This document shows positions 27,487 through 36,130 of a DNA stretch of 64,000 bases, piece after piece. The position numbers and the translations under genes are program-made. The DNA lies in the NCBI RefSeq assembly GCF_038019025.1, contig NZ_CP150496.1:895501-959500 (forward strand), read 5' to 3'. Source of the DNA: Polaribacter marinaquae. GTDB lineage: Bacteria; Bacteroidota; Bacteroidia; Flavobacteriales; Flavobacteriaceae. The notes under the pieces are model-generated. The model was not told the DNA's origin. It made no database searches and was given only the letters and a program-made list of their open reading frames with translations. Each line of letters begins with the position of its first letter. Position 1 is the stretch's first letter.

Positions 27487-28053
27487 TTGGAAACTAATCA
27501 ACCACATATAACCAAATTATTAGAGCGCTGCCAAAAGCAAGATAAAAATGCGCAGCTAGAATTGTACAAATGCTATTATAAAGCAATGTATAATGTAGCG
27601 TATCGTATTTTAAAAAATGAATTCGAAGCAGAAGATCTAATGCAAGAGGCTTTTTTAACTGCTTTTACAAAAATGAAAATGTATAAAGGTGAAGTTACTT
27701 TTGGCGCTTGGTTAAAACGAATAGTAATCAATAAAAGTTTAACACAATTAAAGAAAAACAACAGATATCAAGAGGTAAAAATGGAAGTTGTTACTGATGA
27801 TGAAGTCGAAGAAGAAACAATAGATTACAGAGGATTTAAAGCTAGCACTGTGCTTAATTGTCTTCAAAATTTAAAAGAGAATTACAGAGTAGTTTTAAAT
27901 TTACATTTAATAGAAGGTTACGATTATGAAGAAATTTCGCAAATATTAGAATACACAAATGAAAATGTAAGAACAACTGTTTCTAGAGCGAAGAAAAAGT
28001 TAAAGCAGGTTTTACTTGCAGAAAATTTACAAACACAAGTATATGGAAGATAA
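27487..28053 (+). CDS. ECF RNA polymerase sigma factor, TTG start
   Basis: The 188-residue sigma-70-family ECF factor has region 2 at about 25-95 (KAMYNVAYRILKNEFEAEDLMQEAFLTAF, FGAWLKRIVINKSL). Region 4 lies at about 125-180 (LQNLKENYRVVLNLHLIEGYDYEEISQILEYTNENVRTTVSRAKKKLKQ). The only start that keeps region 2 is TTG at 27487, because an in-frame TAG lies at 27469-27471 and the next ATG (27583) would remove the start of region 2. It heads a four-gene operon with a membrane anti-sigma candidate and two envelope proteins, and an ECF-like promoter lies just upstream. Confidence 0.92.
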   Translation: METNQPHITKLLERCQKQDKNAQLELYKCYYKAMYNVAYRILKNEFEAEDLMQEAFLTAFTKMKMYKGEVTFGAWLKRIVINKSLTQLKKNNRYQEVKMEVVTDDEVEEETIDYRGFKASTVLNCLQNLKENYRVVLNLHLIEGYDYEEISQILEYTNENVRTTVSRAKKKLKQVLLAENLQTQVYGR

Positions 28054-28564
28054 ATTACATCAATTTTTTTCTGAAAATAATTTTGATTTAAATGAACCAA
28101 ACGCTGGTCATTTAGAACGATTTGAAAGAAAATTAAACTATCCAAAACAAAAGAAAAATTCTTGGAAATGGTTAAGTGTTGCTGCTTCTGTTGTTTTAGT
28201 ATTAGGTTTTTGGTTGGGTAGCTATCATCAAAAAAGACAATTAGATTTAGCAGATGTTTCTCCTAAAATGGAAGAAGTTCAAAATTATTTTGTCTCTACT
28301 ATTAATCAAGAAATTAAAACTTTAGAAAGTAATAGAAATTTAGACACAGAAACTATTATAGAAAATGCGTTAGAAGAATTAGAAGAACTAGAAGATAATT
28401 ACAAGGTTTTTATAAAAGATCTTAATAAAAATGGTAAACAAAGGCGTGTTATAAGTGCAATGATTAAAAACTACCAAAGACGTCTAGATATTTTAGAAAG
28501 AACTTTAGATCAAATAGATAAATTAAAAAACTTAAATAATATTCAGAATGAAATTTATATATAA
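28043..28564 (+). CDS. Membrane protein, probable anti-sigma factor
   Basis: I place the start at ATG 28043 (MEDKLHQFFSENNFDL), which overlaps the sigma stop by 11 bp. A longer frame from 28016 would overlap more and adds a meaningless leader. The protein has 173 residues: a cytosolic N-terminus of about 40 residues, one membrane helix at 43-60 (WLSVAASVVLVLGFWLGS) and a long charged coiled-coil-like region outside (ENALEELEELEDNYKVFIKDLNK). Position directly after an ECF sigma gene, plus topology, suggest an anti-sigma factor that holds the sigma at the membrane. No zinc-binding HxxxCxxC motif is present, so the class is not the common one. Confidence 0.75.
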   Translation: MEDKLHQFFSENNFDLNEPNAGHLERFERKLNYPKQKKNSWKWLSVAASVVLVLGFWLGSYHQKRQLDLADVSPKMEEVQNYFVSTINQEIKTLESNRNLDTETIIENALEELEELEDNYKVFIKDLNKNGKQRRVISAMIKNYQRRLDILERTLDQIDKLKNLNNIQNEIYI

Positions 28565-29627
28565 AATAGCACTTTTTTTAATGTTTATACCATTAGTTGC
28601 CTCCGCTAATACTGATGATAAAAAACACGAAAGAACAAAAAAAATATCTAAAAGTTACACCGTAAACAAAAACGCTAAAGTTCTTATTAACAATAAATAT
28701 GGCGATTTAAACATATCAACTTGGGATAAAAATTCAGTTGAAATTGAAGTTAAAATTACTGTAAAAGGTGATGATTTAGATGAAGTAGAATCTAAATTAA
28801 ATTCAATAAAAATAGATTTTAACGCTTCAAAATCTATGGTAGAAGCAGAAACTGTATTCGGAGAAAAGAAAAGCAATTGGTCTTGGTGGGGTAAAAGTAA
28901 AAACACCAATTACAAAATAAATTATATTGTAAAAATGCCAAAAACAAATGCTGTAGATTTAGATAACGATTATGGTAGTATTTATTTAGGAAACTTATCT
29001 GGTAACGCAGTTATTAATTGCGATTACGGAAAAATTTCTGTCGGAGAATTATCAGCAAAAAATAACGACATCAACTTAGATTATTGTTCATCATCTACAA
29101 TTGCTTACTTGCAAAATGGTAAAGTAAATGCAGATTATTCTAAACTATCTATAGATAAATCAGAAAACTTAAAAATAAATGCAGACTATTCTACAATTAA
29201 ATTAGATAAATCTAAAAATGTAGATTTTAATTTAGATTATGGTTCGATTACTGTTAATGATGTAGAAAATATTGATGGTAATTCTGATTATGTTGCTTTG
29301 CGTTTCGGAACCGTAAGAAAACAACTTTCTGTAAACACAGATTATGGGTCTTTAACAATTAAGAACCTTAAAAAAGGTTTTGAAAAGATTGATATTACAG
29401 GACAATATACCGGGATAAAAATTACTGTAGAACCAAATATTTCTTTTTTATTTAATATAGACTTACAATATAGCGGTTTTAAAAGAAATGATGATAAAAT
29501 AGAGTTTTACAAAAGCATCTCTAAAACTACAAGTAAATATTACGAGGGTAAATACGGAAAAGCAAACACCAACGCAAGCATACATATCAATTCTCAATAC
29601 GGAAGTGTTAGAATTGAAGAAAAATAA
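28548..29627 (+). CDS. Exported DUF4097-like beta-solenoid protein
   Basis: The 359-residue protein has a signal peptide (cleavage near VASA, residue 20) and then a repeat-rich beta-strand body. The word DYGS/DYGK/DYST recurs about every 20-25 residues (DNDYGSIYLGNLSG, NCDYGKISVGELS, NADYSKLSIDKS, NADYSTIKLDKS, NLDYGSITVNDVE, NTDYGSLTIKNL). This is typical of the adhesin-like DUF4097 group and predicts a stacked beta-solenoid in the periplasm or at the surface. The start overlaps the anti-sigma candidate by 17 bp, which ties it to the sigma operon. It may be the cell-envelope client or sensor of that system. Function unknown. Confidence 0.85.
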   Translation: MKFIYKIALFLMFIPLVASANTDDKKHERTKKISKSYTVNKNAKVLINNKYGDLNISTWDKNSVEIEVKITVKGDDLDEVESKLNSIKIDFNASKSMVEAETVFGEKKSNWSWWGKSKNTNYKINYIVKMPKTNAVDLDNDYGSIYLGNLSGNAVINCDYGKISVGELSAKNNDINLDYCSSSTIAYLQNGKVNADYSKLSIDKSENLKINADYSTIKLDKSKNVDFNLDYGSITVNDVENIDGNSDYVALRFGTVRKQLSVNTDYGSLTIKNLKKGFEKIDITGQYTGIKITVEPNISFLFNIDLQYSGFKRNDDKIEFYKSISKTTSKYYEGKYGKANTNASIHINSQYGSVRIEEK

Positions 29628-29659
29628 AAAACAAATCAACCTATAAAAAACCAAAAATC

Positions 29660-30394
29660 ATGACTAAAAAAATAGCTTTTGCTCTTTTATTCTTATCACT
29701 AACATTTTCTGCAAACGCACAAAACTGGTGGGGAACAAATAAAAAAATTAAAGGAAACGGAAATATTGTAACTGTTAAAAGAAGTACTGATGATTATAGA
29801 GGTATTGCTGCCGGTGGCTCTTTCGATGTAATTTTAGTAAAAGACACAGAAGGTAACATCACCATAGAAGGTGAAGAAAATATAATACCATATATAGAAA
29901 CAGAAATTAACAACGGAATTTTAAAAATTAAATACAAAAAAAACACCAATATAAGAACCACAAAAAGATTAACTGTTACTGTACCTTTTACAGATATCGA
30001 AAGTGTTGCCTTAGGTGGTTCTGGTAATGTAACTAGTAACGATGTTATAAAATCTAATAATTTAAATGTTAGTTTAGGTGGATCTGGTAACATCAATTTA
30101 AAAATAAATTCTGATGATGTAAACACAAACATTGGTGGTTCTGGTAATATTGATTTAAAAGGAAATACCGAAGAATTAAAGTGTGCAATTGCAGGTTCTG
30201 GTAGTATTAGAGCTTATGATTTAAGTACAGATGAAGTTTCTGCAACAATTGCAGGTTCTGGTAGCATAAAAATTACTGTTAAAAACAAAATTAAAGCAAA
30301 ATTAGTTGGTTCTGGTAGTATTTACTATAAAGGAAATCCAAAACATATCGATAGTAAATCTGTTGGTTCTGGTAGTATTGTCGATAGAAATTAA
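29660..30394 (+). CDS. Exported head-GIN domain protein (DUF2807)
   Basis: The 244-residue protein has a signal peptide ending at SANAQ (about 21) and a DUF2807/head-GIN body. Strands of about 17-20 residues repeat with GGSGNV, GGSGNI and then GSGSI words (from about 115 to 240), predicting a right-handed beta-solenoid. The first part holds the family signature RGIAAGGSFDVILVKDTEGNITIEGEENIIPYIETEINNGILKIKYKK. It is the last gene of the ECF operon, 32 bp after the DUF4097-like gene, and is followed by a strong bidirectional terminator. The family is very common in Bacteroidota and its role is unknown. Confidence 0.88.
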   Translation: MTKKIAFALLFLSLTFSANAQNWWGTNKKIKGNGNIVTVKRSTDDYRGIAAGGSFDVILVKDTEGNITIEGEENIIPYIETEINNGILKIKYKKNTNIRTTKRLTVTVPFTDIESVALGGSGNVTSNDVIKSNNLNVSLGGSGNINLKINSDDVNTNIGGSGNIDLKGNTEELKCAIAGSGSIRAYDLSTDEVSATIAGSGSIKITVKNKIKAKLVGSGSIYYKGNPKHIDSKSVGSGSIVDRN

Positions 30395-30412
30395 TCACTA
30401 TTTTTACATATA

Positions 30413-30448
30413 AAAAACGCCAAAATGAAAGTTCATTTTGGCGTTTTT
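30413..30448. terminator. Bidirectional terminator between ECF operon and GlmU-like gene
   Basis: CGCCAAAATGAA (30418-30429) pairs with TTCATTTTGGCG (30432-30443), flanked by an A run and a T run. It ends the plus-strand ECF operon and the convergent minus-strand gene. Confidence 0.9.
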
Positions 30449-30466
30449 ATTAATCTATTTTTATAC

Positions 30467-31642
30467 TTAATAATTTCTGTATTGTTTTGTTTCTTCAAAA
30501 ATATGATCTAATATTTTCTGATCTTTTTCATCAAAAACTAAGCTTCTTCTTTTCATAACTGCAGTTACTACTTCATACACTTTTTTCATTTGAAATGTTG
30601 TAAAACCAGCAGCACCACCCCAACTAAAAGAAGGTACAAAATTTCTAGGGAAACCACTACCAAATATATTTGCGCTTACACCAACAACGGTTCCTGTATT
30701 AAACATTGTGTTAATTCCGCATTTAGAATGATCTCCCATCATTAATCCGCAGAATTGTAAACCTGTTTTGGCAAAACGATTTGTTTCATAGCTCCAAAGT
30801 TTAACTTCTGCATAATTATTTTTAAGGTTAGAGTTGTTGGTATCTGCACCTAAATTACACCATTCACCTAAAACAGAATTTCCTAAATATCCATCATGCC
30901 CTTTACTAGAATACCCAAATATAACAGAGTTACTAACCTCACCTCCTATTTTAGAAAAAGGACCAATTGTAGTGTCTTTATAAATTTTTGCGCACATTTT
31001 TACAACCGTATTATTACACATTGCAAAAGGACCTTTAATATTAGAACTTTCCATGACCAAAGCATCTTTACCAATATAAATTGGCCCTTCAGACGCATTT
31101 AAAGTAGCGAAAACAACTTTAGCTCCTTCTTCAATAAAAACATTTTCTTTATTTAAAACTTGCACGCCTTCTGGTATTGGCGCAGAAGTTTTCCCTTCTG
31201 TAATCAATTTAAAATCTTGCTTAATAGCTTCACCATTAAAGGTAAAAATATCCCAAGTGTTTTTAACCTGAATTACATCTTCATCAAAATCTATTTGAGT
31301 GTATTGCTCAAAATCTACCTCTTCTTGCGAATCTGTAGTGTAAAATGCAACTACATTATCACCCTTAAAAATTGCTTCGTTTTCAGAAAGATTTTTAATT
31401 TTTTCTACTAACGATTCCGTAGGACAAAAAGAAGCATTAATTAAAATGTTTTTTTCCATTTCTACCATCGGAAATTTTTCTTCTAAATATTCCTCTGTAA
31501 TTGTTGTTGTAGTTAAACCTAAGTATTTTTCCCATTTTTCTCTAATGGTTAAAATTCCTATTCTTATGTCTGCAACAGGTCTTGTATATGTAAATGGCAA
31601 TAATGATTGTCTTGCATCACTATCAAATAAAATATAGTTCAT
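30467..31642 (-). CDS. GlmU-like protein (putative sugar nucleotidyltransferase/acyltransferase)
   Basis: I start at the ATG complementary to 31640-31642 (MNYILFDSDARQSLLPFTYTRPVADIRIG), giving 391 residues. An in-frame ATG at 31666 adds eight residues that do not fit the family. The N-terminal part is nucleotidyltransferase-like but lacks the usual GxGTRM loop. The C-terminal part is a left-handed beta-helix with hexapeptide-type repeats (VVKMCAKIYKDTTIGPFSKIGGEVSNSVIFGYSSKGHDGYLGNSVLGEWCNLGADTNNSNLKNNY). This is the Bacteroidota GlmU-family protein that accompanies but does not replace true GlmU. Role in cell-wall sugar synthesis is likely but untested. Confidence 0.85.
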   Translation of the reverse strand: MNYILFDSDARQSLLPFTYTRPVADIRIGILTIREKWEKYLGLTTTTITEEYLEEKFPMVEMEKNILINASFCPTESLVEKIKNLSENEAIFKGDNVVAFYTTDSQEEVDFEQYTQIDFDEDVIQVKNTWDIFTFNGEAIKQDFKLITEGKTSAPIPEGVQVLNKENVFIEEGAKVVFATLNASEGPIYIGKDALVMESSNIKGPFAMCNNTVVKMCAKIYKDTTIGPFSKIGGEVSNSVIFGYSSKGHDGYLGNSVLGEWCNLGADTNNSNLKNNYAEVKLWSYETNRFAKTGLQFCGLMMGDHSKCGINTMFNTGTVVGVSANIFGSGFPRNFVPSFSWGGAAGFTTFQMKKVYEVVTAVMKRRSLVFDEKDQKILDHIFEETKQYRNY

Positions 31643-31769
31643 TTTGCTTTTTTTTGAAGTACACAAATTTACTGTAAATAGATTACAAAAAAAACTGATT
31701 CTTATAAATCACGACTATATAAAGCTTGTTTATCATAAAATCCTTTAAAAATTAATAATTACTAAAATT

Positions 31770-31785
31770 TAGATTTGTATTTTTG
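31770..31785 (+). promoter_or_regulatory. Two adjoining TAnnTTTG boxes directly before a start codon
   Basis: TAGATTTG (31770-31777) and TATTTTTG (31778-31785) are contiguous, and the ATG is at 31790. Either box would place the RNA start within a few bases of the ATG, so the message may have almost no leader. Confidence 0.4.
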
Positions 31786-31789
31786 ATTT

Positions 31790-32161
31790 ATGAAAAAAAT
31801 TTTAGGCGTTTTAATAACTAGTGCAATAATACTTACTGTATTATATTATGTTTTTATCTACTTTGTAACTTATAGTACAGGTGTAAGATCTGGCGAGCTG
31901 ATAAAAATTAGTAGAAAAGGTGTTCTTGTAAAAACTTGGGAAGGAGAAATTAGTCAAGGAATTTCTGGAGCGCAAATTTTTGCTTTTTCTGTTGAAGATA
32001 AAAACAAAAAAGTTATTGAAGATTTACAAAAACATCAAGGAAAATATGTAAAACTATCTTACAAAGAACGTTATACATCTTTCTTTTGGTTGGGCGATAC
32101 CAAATATTTTATTACCGAAGTAACAAGAGAAGATTCACCACATTTTAGAGGAAAAAATTAA
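31790..32161 (+). CDS. Small single-span membrane protein, function unknown
   Basis: The 123-residue protein has one N-terminal hydrophobic helix (ILGVLITSAIILTVLYYVFIYFV) without a clear signal-peptidase site. A soluble domain of about 95 residues follows (SGELIKISRKGVLVKTWEGEISQG, then GKYVKLSYKERYTSFFWLGDTKYFITEVT), predicted to be a small beta-barrel facing the periplasm. Such proteins are sometimes misnamed 6-phosphogluconate dehydrogenase in flavobacterial genomes, and nothing in the sequence supports that. It is followed after 7 bp by an acyl-CoA thioesterase gene and is probably co-transcribed with it. Confidence 0.75.
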   Translation: MKKILGVLITSAIILTVLYYVFIYFVTYSTGVRSGELIKISRKGVLVKTWEGEISQGISGAQIFAFSVEDKNKKVIEDLQKHQGKYVKLSYKERYTSFFWLGDTKYFITEVTREDSPHFRGKN

Positions 32162-32168
32162 TAATAAG

Positions 32169-32717
32169 ATGAAAAAATTTAAAAGTATAGAAGAATCGCA
32201 ATTAACAATAACCGAGTTAATGTTGCCTTCGCACTCTAATTTTAGTGGAAAAATTCATGGTGGTCATATTCTAAACCTTATGGATCAAATTGCATTTGCT
32301 TGTGCTTCTAAACATTCTAGTAATTATTGTGTAACTGCATCTGTAAATAAAGTAGATTTTTTAAATCCTATAGAGGTTGGTGAGCTACTTACACTTAAAG
32401 CATCTGTAAATTATACTGGTAGAACTTCTATGGTTGTTGGTTTACGTGTAGAATCTGAAAACATTAGAACCGGAGAAAAAAAACATTGTAATTCTTCTTA
32501 TTTTACAATGGTAGCAAAAGACGAAAACGGCAAAAGCACACCAGTTCCTGGTATTATTTTAACTTGTAAAGACGAAATTAGACGGTATGCAAGATCTATA
32601 ATTCGTCAGAAAGAAGGTAGAAATAGAACTTCTAGATTTAGTACTAATTCTTTTAAAACAGAAGATTATTTAGAATTATTAGCACAAAGTAACTCTAAAA
32701 TAGAATTGAAAGATTAG
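32169..32717 (+). CDS. Acyl-CoA thioesterase (hotdog fold, YciA/BFIT-like)
   Basis: The 182-residue enzyme hydrolyses acyl-CoA to free acid and CoA. The hotdog motif is clear: HSNFSGKIHGGHILNLMDQIAFACASKHSSNYCVTASVNKVDFLNPIEVGELLTLKA. It carries the helix-capping HGGH and the catalytic Asp in NLMDQIA (about residue 40). A second strand set SMVVGLRVESENIRTGEKKHCNSSYFTMVA follows. The chain-length preference cannot be read from the sequence. It is the second gene of a two-gene unit with the small membrane protein. Confidence 0.92.
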   Translation: MKKFKSIEESQLTITELMLPSHSNFSGKIHGGHILNLMDQIAFACASKHSSNYCVTASVNKVDFLNPIEVGELLTLKASVNYTGRTSMVVGLRVESENIRTGEKKHCNSSYFTMVAKDENGKSTPVPGIILTCKDEIRRYARSIIRQKEGRNRTSRFSTNSFKTEDYLELLAQSNSKIELKD

Positions 32718-32762
32718 GTATTTAAACTTGTTTTTTAATCAACATTTTCTAAAAAAATAAAA

Positions 32763-33359
32763 TCACTCTTTTTTAGGTTGGTAAATAACAATTATTTGAA
32801 TAACAATTGCTAAAAAAATAAGAATATAGATTTCTAATTGAGTAAACAACTCTACAGTATCAATTGCCTTTTTACTTATAGACATTTGCCTGCCTCCTTC
32901 GATTAATTGAATTTTAGATAATTGGTATAAATTCTTTTTAACTTTTAAAAGTTCGTTTTCAAGACCTTTAACATTATCAAATTTAGATGCGATAAAATCT
33001 CTTTCAGCTACTTTAACTTTTTCAAAATTTTGCTTAAATTCATTAAATACTTTTACCTCTTTGGCAGTTAATTTTGTTTGTTCGTACTTTAAAATAAAAT
33101 TCTGTAAATCTTCGTTTATTTTATTGTTTTCTGATAAGAAAAAAACCGTGTCTGCTTTTATTGCAGCCAATTCCTTTTCTTGCATAGCTATAGACATTTC
33201 AAAAATCAAATCATTTACAACAAGTCTGTCTTCATAAATCGTAACCACAGAATCTTTAACACGTAAAAAATTATTTCTATCTATTAGATTAGTTGCAACA
33301 ATTAGCACAAAAACCATTAGAATACCCAAAACCCATTTTACTTTATTATAGAATGCCAT
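32763..33359 (-). CDS. Four-helix-bundle membrane sensor domain without output domain
   Basis: The 198-residue protein has a membrane helix at about 8-24 (VKWVLGILMVFVLIVATNLI) and a periplasmic four-helix bundle of about 145 residues. The core SVVTIYEDRLVVNDLIFEMSIAMQEKELA matches the 4HB_MCP ligand-binding fold. A second membrane helix lies at about 170-190 (LEIYILIFLAIVIQIIVIY), followed by only four residues. Chemoreceptors and kinases with this sensor normally continue into HAMP and signalling domains. Here there is none, so it may be a partner of another signalling protein or an envelope structural protein. It is encoded just downstream of lon on the same strand but behind lon's terminator. 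Confidence 0.8.
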   Translation of the reverse strand: MAFYNKVKWVLGILMVFVLIVATNLIDRNNFLRVKDSVVTIYEDRLVVNDLIFEMSIAMQEKELAAIKADTVFFLSENNKINEDLQNFILKYEQTKLTAKEVKVFNEFKQNFEKVKVAERDFIASKFDNVKGLENELLKVKKNLYQLSKIQLIEGGRQMSISKKAIDTVELFTQLEIYILIFLAIVIQIIVIYQPKKE

Positions 33360-33477
33360 AGCTTGTATTTTTTATAAACTGATTACTCAAATATAAAAAA
33401 ACACCCTAAAATATCATAGATTTTTAACATGTTATTAACCCTAAACTAATAGATAATAAAAATATAATTATAAGAAA

Positions 33478-33508
33478 AGCCTCTCTAAAATAGAGAGGCT
33501 TTTTTTTA
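33478..33508. terminator. Terminator at the 3' end of lon
   Basis: AGCCTCTCTA (33478-33487) and TAGAGAGGCT (33491-33500) form a 10-bp perfect stem with a 3-base loop. Nine T follow on the plus strand. Read on the minus strand the stem leads into TTTTCTTAT. Because lon stops at 33509, this is the terminator of lon. Confidence 0.85.
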
Positions 33509-35962
33509 CTAAACTAACTTTTTAGCATTACTTACTTTCTGTTTTGTAAGCGCTATTTCTATTACTTGTTTCATATCAGAAACATAATGAAATGTTAAGC
33601 CTTTTAGATAGCTTTCTTTTATTTCTAAGATATCTTTTCTGTTGTCTTCACACAAAATTATCTCTTTAATATTAGCTCTTTTTGCTGCTAATATTTTTTC
33701 TTTAATTCCGCCAACAGGCAACACTTTTCCTCTTAAAGTTATTTCACCAGTCATGGCTAACTTGTTTTTTACTTTGCGCTGTGTATAAGAAGAAATTAAC
33801 GATGTTAACATTGTAATACCTGCACTTGGCCCATCTTTTGGCGTTGCACCTTCTGGTACATGCACGTGTACATTGTATTTCTCTAAAATTTCTGGTTTAA
33901 TTCCAAATTCTTCTGCATTAGACTTTATATACTGCAAAGCAATTGTAGCAGACTCTTTCATTACATTTCCTAAATTACCGGTAATAGAAAGGTTTCCTTT
34001 TCCTTTAGATAAAATAGATTCTATAAATAAGATATCTCCACCAACTTGTGTCCAAGCTAAACCTGTAACAACACCTGCAACATCATTGTTTTCAAATTTA
34101 TCGCGATTTCTTGGTGTACCTAAAATTTCTTCAATTTTTTCTGATGATAAAGCAATATCATATGTTTCTTCTAGAGCAATTGATTTTGCAGCAAAACGCA
34201 CCACTTTAGCAACTTTTTTCTCTAGTCCTCTTACCCCAGATTCTCTTGTATAACCTTCTACAATTTGTTCTAATTGCTTTTTACCAAGTTTTAAATCTTT
34301 AGTAGTTAAACCGTGCTCTTTTAATTGCTTTGGTAGTAAATGTCTTTTTGCAATTTCTACTTTTTCTTCTATTGTATAACCAGTAACATTAATCAATTCC
34401 ATTCTATCTCTTAGAGCCCACGGAATTTGACCAATATTATTTGCTGTAGCAATAAATAGAATTTTAGACAAATCATAACCTACTTCTAAATAATTATCAT
34501 AAAAAGATTCATTTTGCTCTGGATCTAATACTTCTAACATTGCAGAAGAAGGATCTCCTTGATGACTTTGCCCTAGCTTATCAATTTCATCTAAAACAAA
34601 TACCGGATTCGAAGTTCCTGATTTTTTTAAATTCTGAATCAAACGACCTGGCATTGCACCGATATAAGTTTTTCTATGACCTCTAATTTCGGCTTCATCT
34701 CTTAAACCACCTAAAGACATTCTAACATATTTTCTACCTAAAGCTTCTGCAATAGATTTTCCTAAAGAAGTTTTACCAACTCCTGGAGGTCCGTATAGAC
34801 AGATAATTGGAGACTTCATATCTCCTCTTAACTTTAAAACGGCCAAATGCTCTATAATTCTTTCTTTAACTTTTTCTAAACCAAAATGATCTCTATCTAA
34901 AACTTTAGTTGCATGTTTTAAATCGAATTTATCTTCAGAATAAATTCCCCACGGCAATTCTAAAAGCAGTTCTAAATAACTTCTCTGAACGCCATATTCT
35001 GCCGCCTGCGGATTCATTCGTTTTAAACGATTGATTTCTTTCTCAAACGTATCTGCAACTTCTTTAGACCATTTTTTAGTTTTAGCTTGCTTACGCATTT
35101 CTTCTAATTCTTGATCATTAGAAGCACCACCTAATTCTTCTTGAATGGTTTTTAATTGCTGATGTAAATAATATTCTCTTTGTTGTTGGTCTAAATCTTC
35201 TCTTGTTTTAGACTGAATATCATTACGTAATTTTAATTTCTGAAGTTCTTTATTAAGGTTTTTTAACGCTAATAAAGCACGTTCTTTAAGATTATCCTTT
35301 TCTAAAATAACTTGTTTTTGTGCAACCGTTAAATCCATGTTAGAGGAAATAAAGTTTACCAAAAACGAATTAGATTTGATATTTTTTATTGCAAAAGATG
35401 CTTCTGATGGCAACATTGGGTTTTCTTTAATAACCTCTAATGCTTGCTCTTTAATACCGTCTATTATTGCGTTAAATTCCTTTACATCATCTACTTCCTT
35501 ATCTTCAATCGCTTCTTTTACAGTTGCTTTTAAATATGGTTTTTCTTCTATTATTGTGTCAATTTCAAAACGTTTTTTACCTTGAATAATAACGGTTGTA
35601 TTACCATCTGGCATTTTTAAAACGCGTAAAATTTGTGCAACAACACCTGTTGTATGAATATCTTTTAAACCTGGTTCTTCTACATCTTCATTACGTTGTG
35701 CAACAACACCAATAACTTTATCACCTTTATTTGCATCTTTAATTAACTGAATCGATTTATCTCTACCTGCTGTAATAGGAATTACAACTCCTGGAAATAA
35801 AACAGTGTTTCTTAAAGGTAATATTGGTAAAATTTCTGGAACACTCTCATTATTTATAATTTCTTCATCTTCTGGCGTCATTAAAGGAATCAATTCTGAG
35901 TCTTCATTTAACATGCTATTAAGCGACAAATTGTCTATTCTAACTACTTTTGGTTTGCTCAT
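33509..35962 (-). CDS. lon: ATP-dependent endopeptidase La (Lon)
   Basis: Lon is the hexameric AAA+ protease for misfolded and regulatory proteins. The 817-residue protein has the N-terminal substrate-binding domain ([19 protein letters not shown]), a coiled-coil linker ([25 protein letters not shown]) and Walker [10 protein letters not shown] near 390. Walker B is FVLDEIDKL. The C-terminal Ser-Lys peptidase has catalytic Ser in [10 protein letters not shown] near 712 and Lys in [13 protein letters not shown] near 754. The start at 35962 lies 12 bp from a TGTCA/TGACA palindrome that may place it under stress control. A strong terminator follows. Confidence 0.97.
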   Translation of the reverse strand: MSKPKVVRIDNLSLNSMLNEDSELIPLMTPEDEEIINNESVPEILPILPLRNTVLFPGVVIPITAGRDKSIQLIKDANKGDKVIGVVAQRNEDVEEPGLKDIHTTGVVAQILRVLKMPDGNTTVIIQGKKRFEIDTIIEEKPYLKATVKEAIEDKEVDDVKEFNAIIDGIKEQALEVIKENPMLPSEASFAIKNIKSNSFLVNFISSNMDLTVAQKQVILEKDNLKERALLALKNLNKELQKLKLRNDIQSKTREDLDQQQREYYLHQQLKTIQEELGGASNDQELEEMRKQAKTKKWSKEVADTFEKEINRLKRMNPQAAEYGVQRSYLELLLELPWGIYSEDKFDLKHATKVLDRDHFGLEKVKERIIEHLAVLKLRGDMKSPIICLYGPPGVGKTSLGKSIAEALGRKYVRMSLGGLRDEAEIRGHRKTYIGAMPGRLIQNLKKSGTSNPVFVLDEIDKLGQSHQGDPSSAMLEVLDPEQNESFYDNYLEVGYDLSKILFIATANNIGQIPWALRDRMELINVTGYTIEEKVEIAKRHLLPKQLKEHGLTTKDLKLGKKQLEQIVEGYTRESGVRGLEKKVAKVVRFAAKSIALEETYDIALSSEKIEEILGTPRNRDKFENNDVAGVVTGLAWTQVGGDILFIESILSKGKGNLSITGNLGNVMKESATIALQYIKSNAEEFGIKPEILEKYNVHVHVPEGATPKDGPSAGITMLTSLISSYTQRKVKNKLAMTGEITLRGKVLPVGGIKEKILAAKRANIKEIILCEDNRKDILEIKESYLKGLTFHYVSDMKQVIEIALTKQKVSNAKKLV

Positions 35963-35974
35963 ATTCTATATATC

Positions 35975-35987
35975 TGTCATACTGACA
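35975..35987. promoter_or_regulatory. TGTCA-N3-TGACA palindrome upstream of lon
   Basis: TGTCATACTGACA at 35975-35987 is a perfect 5-bp inverted repeat with a 3-base centre. It starts 12 bp upstream of the lon ATG and therefore lies in or beside the leader/promoter. It is a candidate site for a dimeric stress regulator. The regulator is not identified. Confidence 0.5.
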
Positions 35988-36130
35988 TTTATTTTTATTT
36001 CACTAAAAACAAATATCAAATTTCTTGTTAATAATTCACTGAAAATCAATATTTTAAGAATAAAAACATTGCTATTTCAACTTATAAAAGTCAATTGTTG
36101 TGCCAAAGGATATTTGCACTTTAAAAACTA

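Noticed and set aside
33873..34253. Plus-strand frame of 126 codons inside lon
   Set aside because: It is antisense to the conserved C-terminal part of lon, with no start signal or family.
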